Part shown: piece after piece, positions 1 through 7,259 of the stretch | Layout of the letters: each line of letters opens with the position of its first letter | How positions within the stretch are numbered: the stretch's first letter is position 1 | The notes under the pieces: generated by a model | What the model saw: the letters and a program-made list of their open reading frames with translations, nothing else | Database searches by the model: none | What the model was told of the DNA's origin: nothing | NCBI GenBank assembly: GCA_029243665.1 | Contig: JAQWRO010000101.1 | Coordinates: forward strand, 1-10,276 | DNA length: 10,276 bases | Direction: 5' to 3' | Source of the DNA: Gammaproteobacteria bacterium | GTDB lineage: Bacteria; Pseudomonadota; Gammaproteobacteria; Comchoanobacterales; Comchoanobacteraceae | Program-made: the position numbers and the translations under genes

Positions 1-1613
1 GCTTCATTTCCAGCAGATATAAGACCCATGCCAATATTGGCATATAACTCATCAATCTTTTTATAACGGTTCTTTTCAAGATACGCATTAATCACATGAC
101 CAGAAATTTCATCCAAGTTAGCATCATATTGACTGAGCGCATGTTTAAACAGCTGCTTCCCAAGCTGAATGGATTCATTTTTATGCTGACTTTTCAGAAA
201 ATTATTGATACAGTTTTTTGCCTTAACTGTGACCACAACATCAAGCCATACAGCGGATGGCTGGGCGTGCTTAGAAGTAATGATTTCAACTGTTTGACCA
301 TTCGATAAGACTGTAGACAATGGTGCCAACTGACGATCTACTTTTGCCGCAACACAATGATTACCAATTTCGGTATGAACAGCATATGCAAAATCCATGG
401 CCGTTGCATTATTTGGTAATTCTATAATCTCACCTGCAGGTGTAAATGCATAAACTTCGTCACTGAATAAATCTAATTTAACACGCTCGATAAACTCTTC
501 TGGATTTTGAGTAACAGACTGAATATCTATCAAGCTAGCCAACCACTTATGCTCTCTTTCGTCTAAATTATCTGATTTGTAAATCCAATGTGATGCAATC
601 CCATTAGAAGCTGTATCATCCATGCTTTGAGTTCTAATCTGAATCTCAATCGGCACACCAGAAGGCCCAAGCAATACTGTATGAATTGATTGATAACCGT
701 TAGATTTAGGGACTGCAATATAATCTTTAAATTTTTCTGAAACAGGCACATACAGTTGGTGAATTAGACCTAGCACTTGATAGCAGTCAGTACCATCAGC
801 AACGACAATTCTTGCACCATAAACATCTGTTAGCTGCGCAAATGTAACACCTTTGCGCTTCATTTTTCTATAGATGCTGTATATATTCTTTTTTCTTGAC
901 TCCAATGCAATAACTTTTAGCTTTGCATCCCTTAATTTACTACGGATTTTATTTAAAATTTTATCCATAGCCTTATGATGTTGACGCTCAACTTTTTTTA
1001 ATGCTTTGTCAATCACCATAAATCTTTTTGGATAAACAGCCTGGAACGCTAATGACTCTAATTCAAGAGACACTGAATGCATTCCCAGCCTTCTTGCTAT
1101 TGGGGCAAAAATATCCAATGTCTCAGTTGCAATGCGAAGCCTTCTTTCTTGTGACAATACACTTATGGTACGCATATTGTGCAAACGATCAGCGAGTTTT
1201 ATAATGATCACCCGAATATCTTTTGCCATTGCTAAAAGCATTTTTCTAAAATTCTCACCTTGAGCAGCTTGTCTATTTTTGAATTCAGCTTTTTTTAGTT
1301 TACTTAAGCCGTCAACTAAATCACTAACCTCTGCGCCAAAATCTTTTTCAATCATGGCTTTGGTGATGTAAGTATCTTCGATGGTGTCATGCATCAAACC
1401 AGTAATGATACTGGTATGATCCATTAAATAAGAACATAGTATTTTTGTAACTTCTATGGGGTGTGCGATGTACGACTCACCAGATACCCTCGTCTGACCT
1501 TCATGAGCTTGTTTAGCTAATGTAAATGCAAGCTCAACCTGTTCTATTTGTTCTTTATTAAGGTAACTTAGATGAGGGCGAAGTTGTTCGAATGAATCTG
1601 CGCCCAAAACCAA
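1..1613 (-). CDS. spoT: Bifunctional (p)ppGpp synthetase/hydrolase SpoT, C-terminus cut off by window edge
   Basis: This enzyme makes and degrades the stringent-response alarmone (p)ppGpp in the cytoplasm. 537 codons are visible with no internal stop or frameshift. Domain order is an HD hydrolase (about residues 20-200), a RelA/SpoT nucleotidyltransferase (about 235-345) and a TGS domain (about 378-442). The helical and ACT parts lie beyond the edge. Hydrolase residues are present: H51, the H75-D76 pair in HDTIEDT, E79, D80, and D142/N146 in ADRLHNMRT. Synthetase motifs are also present: R240/K242 before YSIYRKM, D263, NGYQSIHT (305-312) and E323 in IEIQIRT. Both activities are therefore plausible from sequence. 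The reading frame opens with TTG GTT TTG directly after the rpoZ stop, and the first in-frame ATG is residue 64, inside the HD domain, so the start must be non-ATG. The first TTG is preferred because a GAGGAA ribosome site lies 6 bases upstream. The second TTG (residue 3) is the alternative. It is the third gene of the gmk–rpoZ–spoT operon. Confidence 0.97.
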   Translation of the reverse strand, partial: MVLGADSFEQLRPHLSYLNKEQIEQVELAFTLAKQAHEGQTRVSGESYIAHPIEVTKILCSYLMDHTSIITGLMHDTIEDTYITKAMIEKDFGAEVSDLVDGLSKLKKAEFKNRQAAQGENFRKMLLAMAKDIRVIIIKLADRLHNMRTISVLSQERRLRIATETLDIFAPIARRLGMHSVSLELESLAFQAVYPKRFMVIDKALKKVERQHHKAMDKILNKIRSKLRDAKLKVIALESRKKNIYSIYRKMKRKGVTFAQLTDVYGARIVVADGTDCYQVLGLIHQLYVPVSEKFKDYIAVPKSNGYQSIHTVLLGPSGVPIEIQIRTQSMDDTASNGIASHWIYKSDNLDEREHKWLASLIDIQSVTQNPEEFIERVKLDLFSDEVYAFTPAGEIIELPNNATAMDFAYAVHTEIGNHCVAAKVDRQLAPLSTVLSNGQTVEIITSKHAQPSAVWLDVVVTVKAKNCINNFLKSQHKNESIQLGKQLFKHALSQYDANLDEISGHVINAYLEKNRYKKIDELYANIGMGLISAGNE

Positions 1614-1616
1614 AGT

Positions 1617-1862
1617 TTATTCCTCAGAGGAATTAAATTCTTGAGAATCATCATGGGCATCGATGATAGGTGTTGCCTTTTGGGACACATCAATCCCTGC
1701 AGCAATTTCTCTAAGTGCAATCACGGTTGCCTTATCATTTTCAGGTTCAAGCTTAGATGACGCCCCAAGCTTAATCTCTTTAGCACGTGATGACGCTGCT
1801 AAGACAATTTTGAATCTGTCATTCATTTGTTTTAAACAATCTTCAATTGTGACTCTTGCCAT
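1617..1862 (-). CDS. rpoZ: RNA polymerase omega subunit
   Basis: Omega is the small RNA polymerase subunit that helps fold and hold the beta-prime subunit. In E. coli it also forms part of a ppGpp-binding site. The 81-residue protein begins MARVTIEDC, which matches the family start. It carries the DRFKIVLAASSRA helix (about 16-28) and the diagnostic NDKATVIALREIA block (about 42-54). The C-terminal tail is acidic (DAHDDSQEFNSSEE), and the protein is about ten residues shorter than E. coli omega, with the loss in the variable tail. The ATG has an AAAGGG ribosome site 7 bases upstream. It sits 29 bp after gmk and 3 bp before spoT, the usual gammaproteobacterial arrangement. It shares a reading frame with spoT, separated by a single TAA. 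Confidence 0.95.
   Translation of the reverse strand: MARVTIEDCLKQMNDRFKIVLAASSRAKEIKLGASSKLEPENDKATVIALREIAAGIDVSQKATPIIDAHDDSQEFNSSEE
1620..1625 (-). promoter_or_regulatory. Ribosome binding site of spoT, embedded in the end of rpoZ
   Basis: On the minus strand the last two rpoZ codons read GAG GAA and form a purine-rich Shine-Dalgarno match. It lies 6 bases before a TTG triplet at 1611-1613. This decides the spoT start, since no ATG or GTG is available before the conserved HD domain. Because the site lies inside rpoZ, ribosomes finishing omega probably re-initiate on spoT. That coupling is inferred. Confidence 0.65.
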
Positions 1863-1891
1863 AAAATTACCCTTTAAAAATTTAGATTGTA

Positions 1892-2509
1892 CTATAAGTG
1901 TATCATTTTTTCCAGTTTTATTCTCTGTTCCTCATCTAATGCATCCATTTTAAGTCTATGGGATCTTATAATAGATGCTAGATCTTCAGAAGCATTTGCA
2001 AACTCATCATTGAACACAATGTAATCAAATGAAATACATTGTTGTATTTCATTTGAAGCTTTAGCTAATCGACCTTCAATGACCGCTTCACTATCTTCAT
2101 TTCTTTTATTAAGTCGTCGCTTCAGCTCTTCCATACTAGGCGGCAAAATAAAAACTAAGTGCGCTTCAGGAATCTTATCTTTGACGATTCTAGCACCCTG
2201 GCAATCTATTTCTAAAATAACATCGAATCCTTGAGAGCGTATATTGGCCAATTGTTGCCAATCTGTGCCATACCATTCACCATAAACTTCAGCATATTCA
2301 GCAAAATCACCTTGGTGGATTTTTTCTTCGAATAATTCTTTACTGATGTAATGGTAAGATTTGTCACGAATCTCTGACAGCCTTGGTTGTCGGGTTGTAT
2401 AGGAGATAGAAACCTTCAGATCCTCGACATGTGCCAAAGTGTGTTTGACCAAGCTAGTCTTCCCGGCACCAGAAGGTGCAGATATAACAAAAATTTGTCC
2501 TTTTCTCAT
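1892..2509 (-). CDS. gmk: Guanylate kinase
   Basis: Guanylate kinase phosphorylates GMP to GDP with ATP and supplies the guanine nucleotide pool used for GTP and (p)ppGpp. The 205-residue length is close to that of E. coli Gmk. The P-loop is SAPSGAGKTS (residues 10-19). The GMP-binding region has SISYTTRQPR (about 34-43), EIDCQGARIV (about 100-109) follows, and the lid/arginine region includes KRRLNKRNEDSEAVIEGR. One oddity is that the usual PRPGE sequence after TTR reads PRLSE here, so the normally conserved Pro-Gly is Leu-Ser. The start matches the family, with MRKGQIFVISAPSG aligning to the MAQGTLYIVSAPSG type. No Shine-Dalgarno match is visible just upstream of the ATG, so initiation may be weak or use a short leader. 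It is the first gene of the leftward gmk–rpoZ–spoT operon and divergent from ung. Confidence 0.97.
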   Translation of the reverse strand: MRKGQIFVISAPSGAGKTSLVKHTLAHVEDLKVSISYTTRQPRLSEIRDKSYHYISKELFEEKIHQGDFAEYAEVYGEWYGTDWQQLANIRSQGFDVILEIDCQGARIVKDKIPEAHLVFILPPSMEELKRRLNKRNEDSEAVIEGRLAKASNEIQQCISFDYIVFNDEFANASEDLASIIRSHRLKMDALDEEQRIKLEKMIHL

Positions 2510-2567
2510 TTTACGAATAGTAGCATAATTAGAGATATGATAAAATATTTGTTTTTAGGGGATAAAA
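2510..2567. promoter_or_regulatory. Short divergent promoter region between gmk and ung
   Basis: This 58-bp AT-rich gap must hold both divergent start signals unless they lie inside the genes. For ung, a TATGAT −10-like box lies at 2536-2541, with only a poor −35 match upstream (TTACGA at 2511-2516, 19-bp spacer). For gmk, a TATGCT −10-like box lies at 2527-2522 on the minus strand, with no clear −35. The two boxes nearly abut, so the promoters would compete for space. ung has a good AGGGG ribosome site at 2557-2561, 6 bases before its ATG. The promoter boxes are by-eye matches only. Confidence 0.4.
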
Positions 2568-3227
2568 ATGACAAAAACTTGGGAAGCATTATTAAAAGAT
2601 GAAAAACAAAAACCCTATTTTCAAACCATCCTCTCAAAATTAAAAGATGCGAAACATGGTGACAAAGTAATCTACCCTGAAAACCAGGATATTTTTAATG
2701 CTTTCAAACAAACACCTTTTGATCAAATCAAAGTTGTTGTCATGGGACAAGATCCTTATCATGGCCCTGACCAAGCGCACGGACTATGTTTTTCAGTAAA
2801 AAAAGGCATCAAAAAACCACCTTCTTTAGTCAATATTTTTAAAGAGCTTAACAGAGACCTTTATATTGATATTCCTGAGCATGGCTGCTTAGACAGCTGG
2901 TCTGACCAAGGTGTGCTACTTTTAAATGAATCATTAACGGTTGAAAAGGGACAAGCTGGCGCGCACCAAAACTGGGGATGGTCAATATTTATCCAAAAAG
3001 TTTTATCTTTGATCAATGAACATGCCGACGGCATTATTTTTCTATTGTGGGGCGGTCATGCACAAAAACATAGCTCTATCATCGACGCAAACAAGCACCA
3101 TATTCTAACATCTTCACATCCCTCTCCGCTTTCAGCGTACCGAGGATTTCTAGGGTGTGGCCATTTCTCAAAAACGAATGAGCTTCTTAACAAACAAGGA
3201 AAATCTATCATTAACTGGGCAACTTAA
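2568..3227 (+). CDS. ung: Uracil-DNA glycosylase, family 1
   Basis: Ung cuts uracil from DNA by hydrolysing the N-glycosidic bond, the first step of base excision repair after cytosine deamination or dUMP misincorporation. The 219-residue protein has the water-activating loop GQDPYHGP with catalytic D62, followed by QAHGLCFSV. It also has the VLLLN strand with uracil-recognising N120, and the DNA-intercalation loop HPSPLSAYRGFLG with H184. GHFSKTNELL (198-207) follows near the C-terminus. Length is slightly below the 229 residues of E. coli Ung. The usual GWExFT segment reads GWSIFI (136-141), a modest variation outside the catalytic set. The ATG is supported by AGGGG 6 bases upstream. It is transcribed alone, divergent from gmk and convergent with dnaE. 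Confidence 0.97.
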   Translation: MTKTWEALLKDEKQKPYFQTILSKLKDAKHGDKVIYPENQDIFNAFKQTPFDQIKVVVMGQDPYHGPDQAHGLCFSVKKGIKKPPSLVNIFKELNRDLYIDIPEHGCLDSWSDQGVLLLNESLTVEKGQAGAHQNWGWSIFIQKVLSLINEHADGIIFLLWGGHAQKHSSIIDANKHHILTSSHPSPLSAYRGFLGCGHFSKTNELLNKQGKSIINWAT

Positions 3228-3232
3228 ACTGA

Positions 3233-6200
3233 TTAGTTAGCATTTGGATAAGTCACTTCAATATTAGCAATATGATTTAGTGTAAGGATTGCATCGCACA
3301 TTTGCTCAGATGGAGAAACACGCATGGGCAACACCAATGTTGTTTCTTTACCTTCAATCGATACAATAACCATCACCTGACAATACCCTTTATGGTCAAT
3401 TAAAATTGACTTTAAAGTTTTCAAATCATTACTAGTAATTAGCTGATTAAGCTTTATGTTTACTATAACTTTATGCTCAGTCCTAAACTTGGCTAGATCC
3501 ATTACCTGAGCCACTTCAATTCTTGGCTGATTGGTGTAGTTATCAATGGTCACCTTACCTTTAACAATTAGGACATGGTCTTTACTTAACGCAGGTGCAA
3601 ATTGATCATAAGTATCATTAAAAAAAGCACAATCGCATTGACCATCAAGCCCTTCTAACTGCATAAAAGCAAATCGACCACCACGCTTCCCTGTCAAAAC
3701 CCTAATACCTGACATATATCCTGCCACCGTGACAATTTTATTGCTTGAACCTGGTCTAGAAAGCGCCTCAATTGTGAACGACTTTAACTCTAACCGATAC
3801 TGATCAATCGGATGACCGGACAAATAAAACCCTAGGCTTTCTTTTTCATTCTGTAATTTTTCTGAACTCAACCATGCAGGGGCATCCACATATTCAAACA
3901 CCTCCTCATAAGATGCTTGAGTGCTGAATAAATCTTGTTGGCCCTGGGATTCATTTTGTATTTTTAAGTCTGCTAGGCTAAGTGCTTTTTCAATGGATAG
4001 AAAAACCACACTTCTTTCGTACCCAAAAATATCAAAGGCACCCGAGCTTACTAGCGCCTCTAGTACTTTTCGACTTAGTTTTTTATGTAACCGATAACAA
4101 AAATCACTTAAGTCTTTAAATTCACCTTTAGCCTGCTCAACTTCTATTTTTTCTGCAACAGCAATACCGACACCTTTTACAGCTGCCAAACCATAAAAAA
4201 TAGTCTTTCCGTCTTTAACTGCAAATTTAGCACTACTTTTTTGAACACACGGTGGCAACACCTCAAGTTGATTTTTCTTACAATCTTGTAACAGCATCAT
4301 AATCTTGTCAGTATTATCGAGATCTGAAGACAACACAGCAGACATAAATGCTGCGGGGTGATGCGTTTTCAACCAAGCCGTTTGATATGTTAATAATGCA
4401 TATGCTGCTGAATGAGATTTATTAAAACCATAACCTGCAAATTTTTCGATCAAATCGAATAATGCTGCAGAAACTTTTTCAGGAATATCTTTTTCTTTTG
4501 AACCTGAAACAAATATTTCTCTCTGCTTGGCCATTTCTTCTAGTTTTTTCTTTCCCATTGCACGCCTGAGCAAGTCTGCACCACCCAGTGTGTAACCAGC
4601 TAAATCTTGAGCGATTTTCATGACTTGCTCTTGATACAAAATAACACCATAAGTGTCATCAAGGATCGGTGCTAAAGCATTATGCAAATACTCAATCTGA
4701 CTTCGACCATGCTTCCTGTCCACAAAATCATCCACCATTCCAGATTGAAGTGGGCCCGGTCGGTATAACGCAACAAGCGCAACCAAGTCCTCAAATCTAT
4801 CCGGCTGCAACTTAAAAACAAGTTCTTGCATGCCCCTTGATTCTAACTGAAAAATAGCGGTACTCGCGGTGGTTTGTAGGTACTTAAAAGTTTGCTCATC
4901 ATCGAGTGGGATATCGTTAATATTTAAATTTTTATAGGTATCAGATGATTGCTTTAAAATTTGAATGGTCCAATCAATGATGGTTAATGTTCTGAGCCCC
5001 AAGAAGTCAAACTTTACTAAGCCCATTGCTTCCACATCATCTTTATCGAACTGTGTCACCGGCTGTTCATTGGCAGGATCTTGATAAATTGGCATAAATT
5101 GGTCAATTGCTCTTGGCGCGATTACAACACCTCCAGCATGTTTACCAACATTTCTAACAACACCTTCTAATTTTCTGGCAAGTTTAAATAAATTTGCTAC
5201 GTCCGGCTCCTCATTGATTCTTGATTTTAGCTGAGGTTCTTGCTCAATAGCTTTCTCTAACGTAATTCCTAGCTCAAATGGAATAAGCTTTGCTATACCA
5301 TCCACCATACCATAAGGCAAACCTAAGACACGACCAACATCTCTAACTACAGCTTTTGCTGCCATTGTCCCGAAGGTAATGATCTGAGCCACATGATCTC
5401 TACCATAGTGTTTAGCAACATATTCAATTACCTGGTCCCTCTGGTCCATACAAAAATCGATATCAAAGTCAGGCATCGATACCCTTTCTGGATTCAAAAA
5501 ACGCTCGAAAAGCAAACCATGCACAATCGGATCTAGATCCGTAATGCCCAATGCATATGCAATGATTGATCCCGCACCTGACCCACGACCAGGTCCGACA
5601 GGAATGGCATGATTTTTTGCCCACTGAATAAAATCAGCTACAATCAAGAAGTAACTAGAAAAGCCCATTTTCTGAATGATATTCAGCTCAAACTCTAGAC
5701 GTTTCCTATAGTTTTCATCTATTTCTCCAACACGCCTGATTAAACCTTCCTCAGATTTTTCTACCAATAAATCCGCTACTTTTGACTCTGGTTGTTTTTC
5801 AAAAATAGGCAGATTAATTTTATCTAGTGGTAACACACAAGTACATCTTTGACTGACGTAAAACGTATTTTCAATGGCATCAGGTAAATCTTCAAACAAC
5901 TTAGACATTTCATCAGAAGATTTAAAATAACACGCTTCCGGGATGGTTGACTGTCCTTCTGATAAAAGATGGCCTTGATTAATACTCTCTCTTGCTTGAT
6001 GGGCCTCATGGTCTTCAGGTTTGATGAAACATATTGGGTTTGTAGCCACTATTGGTAATGCACATGCATCAGCCATCTCAATACTTTTTTGAATGTTTGC
6101 CTCATCACTATCTAGACCGATGCGATGAATTTCTAAATAATATCGGTCATCCAGTAAGGATTTCCATTGATTAACGATAGCCTTCTTTTGATCACCAGAA

Positions 6201-6613
6201 AGTGACTCACTTAGCCAATCTGCTTGCCAACCACCTGAAAGCACAATAAAGTTTTTTGTATTTTCTTTCGTCAACCAATCAAATTGAATCAATTTACTTT
6301 CTGTGAGCTCTGCCCTTGTGAGGATTGCAGACAAATCCTGAAAACCATGCCAGCTTTTACACAAAACGATGACACGACCTTGAGTGCCATCAGCATGCTG
6401 TATCGCGATATCAGAGCCAATGATTGGTCGTATTTTATTAGCTATGGCTTTTTTATAAAATTTCACCGCAGCATAAACATGATCTAAATCACATAAAGCA
6501 ATGGATGAGAGCCCTTCATCAGCTCTGGTTGCTTGAATGATGTCATCAATGTGATTAATGCTTATTTTGAGGCTATATTCACTATAGACTCTTAAATGAC
6601 AAAACCTGGACAC
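3233..6613 (-). CDS. dnaE: DNA polymerase III alpha subunit (replicative polymerase)
   Basis: DnaE is the catalytic subunit of the replicative polymerase. It is 1126 residues here against 1160 in E. coli. Order: PHP domain (about 3-270), palm/fingers (about 300-800), helix-hairpin-helix (GLAAVKGVGIAVAEKI, 808-823), OB-fold (about 958-1040) and C-terminal domain. The active-site aspartates are D384 and D386 in PDFDIDFC and D536 in VKFDFLGL. Other landmarks are VGPGRGSGAGS (339-349), GKHAGGVVIAP (490-500), LRRAMGKKK (682-690) and FAGYGFNKSHSAAYAL (725-740). QQDLF (892-896) fits the beta-clamp-binding consensus. The PHP motif reads HLRVYSEYS, lacking the second His and the Asp of metal-binding PHP domains, so a proofreading nuclease there is unlikely; DnaQ normally supplies that. 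The start is GTG, chosen because MSRFCHLRV matches the family N-terminus. No Shine-Dalgarno is visible, and the GTG lies 6 bp after the stop of the barrel gene, which suggests translational coupling. Confidence 0.98.
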   Translation of the reverse strand: MSRFCHLRVYSEYSLKISINHIDDIIQATRADEGLSSIALCDLDHVYAAVKFYKKAIANKIRPIIGSDIAIQHADGTQGRVIVLCKSWHGFQDLSAILTRAELTESKLIQFDWLTKENTKNFIVLSGGWQADWLSESLSGDQKKAIVNQWKSLLDDRYYLEIHRIGLDSDEANIQKSIEMADACALPIVATNPICFIKPEDHEAHQARESINQGHLLSEGQSTIPEACYFKSSDEMSKLFEDLPDAIENTFYVSQRCTCVLPLDKINLPIFEKQPESKVADLLVEKSEEGLIRRVGEIDENYRKRLEFELNIIQKMGFSSYFLIVADFIQWAKNHAIPVGPGRGSGAGSIIAYALGITDLDPIVHGLLFERFLNPERVSMPDFDIDFCMDQRDQVIEYVAKHYGRDHVAQIITFGTMAAKAVVRDVGRVLGLPYGMVDGIAKLIPFELGITLEKAIEQEPQLKSRINEEPDVANLFKLARKLEGVVRNVGKHAGGVVIAPRAIDQFMPIYQDPANEQPVTQFDKDDVEAMGLVKFDFLGLRTLTIIDWTIQILKQSSDTYKNLNINDIPLDDEQTFKYLQTTASTAIFQLESRGMQELVFKLQPDRFEDLVALVALYRPGPLQSGMVDDFVDRKHGRSQIEYLHNALAPILDDTYGVILYQEQVMKIAQDLAGYTLGGADLLRRAMGKKKLEEMAKQREIFVSGSKEKDIPEKVSAALFDLIEKFAGYGFNKSHSAAYALLTYQTAWLKTHHPAAFMSAVLSSDLDNTDKIMMLLQDCKKNQLEVLPPCVQKSSAKFAVKDGKTIFYGLAAVKGVGIAVAEKIEVEQAKGEFKDLSDFCYRLHKKLSRKVLEALVSSGAFDIFGYERSVVFLSIEKALSLADLKIQNESQGQQDLFSTQASYEEVFEYVDAPAWLSSEKLQNEKESLGFYLSGHPIDQYRLELKSFTIEALSRPGSSNKIVTVAGYMSGIRVLTGKRGGRFAFMQLEGLDGQCDCAFFNDTYDQFAPALSKDHVLIVKGKVTIDNYTNQPRIEVAQVMDLAKFRTEHKVIVNIKLNQLITSNDLKTLKSILIDHKGYCQVMVIVSIEGKETTLVLPMRVSPSEQMCDAILTLNHIANIEVTYPNAN

Positions 6614-6619
6614 GAAAGA

Positions 6620-7222
6620 TTAGAACATATAGCCAATGGCTGCAGTGAAGACACCTCTTGCCATTGTGAATTTTGCACTTGAACCATCGCTATAAGTACC
6701 CAATGATTCTTCATCAGATGTATGGTAAAGATAACTGAAGTCATAAAAACCGTTCTGACCAGCAAATGCTCTAATACCTACACCAGCGCCATAACCCATA
6801 ATGTCTTTCGAGGTTGTTGTACTCAATGCACCACCGTCCATACTAACACCTATATCGTATACCCCTGCTATGAATACATATGGAAATGTTCTTTGACTTG
6901 CTTGAAACATTGAGCCAAATCTTAGAAGCACTTCCAAATCTGTTTTGACTTCTGAATCATTTGAACTCTTGATGACATTATCACCAGTTGCAAAGTTAAT
7001 CCCAGCATCCATAAAATAGCTGCCGCCTTTTGCTGTATTGCTTACAGGCTGGTAACCCATATTAATGTTACCTGTATACTGAGCTTCACCACCATTTAAG
7101 TGTGCAGTGCTACTGGTAAAAAGCTCATCATTGTTATGAGTCATACCTAACCCACCACTAAAATAAAAACCTGCGTAGGCAAAGTTGATAAAACTAATAA
7201 TTAAAACAATTAATTTTTTCAT
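6620..7222 (-). CDS. Small outer-membrane beta-barrel protein, function unknown
   Basis: This is a 200-residue predicted outer-membrane protein. Residues 1-17 form a signal peptide: MKK, a hydrophobic core LIVLIISFINF, and AYA before a cleavage point at G18. The mature part alternates polar and hydrophobic residues and is rich in Gly, Ser, Tyr and Phe. Examples are FYFSGGLGM (19-27), YFMDAGINFATG (69-80), MGYGAGVGIRAFAG (142-155) and YDFSYLYHTS (160-169). It ends in AAIGYMF, with the terminal aromatic residue recognised by the BAM machinery. Size and pattern fit an eight-stranded barrel of the OmpA-like/OMP_b-brl type, but I do not recognise a named family. The ATG at 7222 is preferred because GGAG lies 7 bases upstream and the signal peptide starts cleanly. 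A longer frame from 7267 would add 15 polar residues before the signal. It sits between rnhB (37-bp gap) and dnaE (6-bp gap). Confidence 0.85.
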   Translation of the reverse strand: MKKLIVLIISFINFAYAGFYFSGGLGMTHNNDELFTSSTAHLNGGEAQYTGNINMGYQPVSNTAKGGSYFMDAGINFATGDNVIKSSNDSEVKTDLEVLLRFGSMFQASQRTFPYVFIAGVYDIGVSMDGGALSTTTSKDIMGYGAGVGIRAFAGQNGFYDFSYLYHTSDEESLGTYSDGSSAKFTMARGVFTAAIGYMF

Positions 7223-7243
7223 AATGTAACTCCAATCAAAATC

Positions 7244-7249
7244 ATTATA
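7244..7249 (-). promoter_or_regulatory. Candidate −10 box for the barrel gene (and possibly dnaE)
   Basis: On the minus strand a perfect TATAAT lies in the gap after rnhB, about 21 bases before the barrel gene ATG. That leaves room for a short leader carrying the GGAG ribosome site at 7230-7233. No −35 hexamer sits at a normal distance: TTGAGT is present but only 12 bp upstream. If real, this gives the barrel gene and dnaE a promoter separate from rnhB. The match is by eye in AT-rich DNA. Confidence 0.35.
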
Positions 7250-7259
7250 ACGAAAACTA

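Noticed and set aside
1663..1953. Plus-strand 96-codon frame across rpoZ and the end of gmk
   Set aside because: It is antisense to two well-recognised genes and has no family resemblance or start signals.
3211..3239. Inverted repeat TAACT…AGTTA spanning the ung and dnaE stop codons
   Set aside because: The 5-bp AT-rich stem with an 18-base loop and no U-tract is too weak to be an intrinsic terminator.
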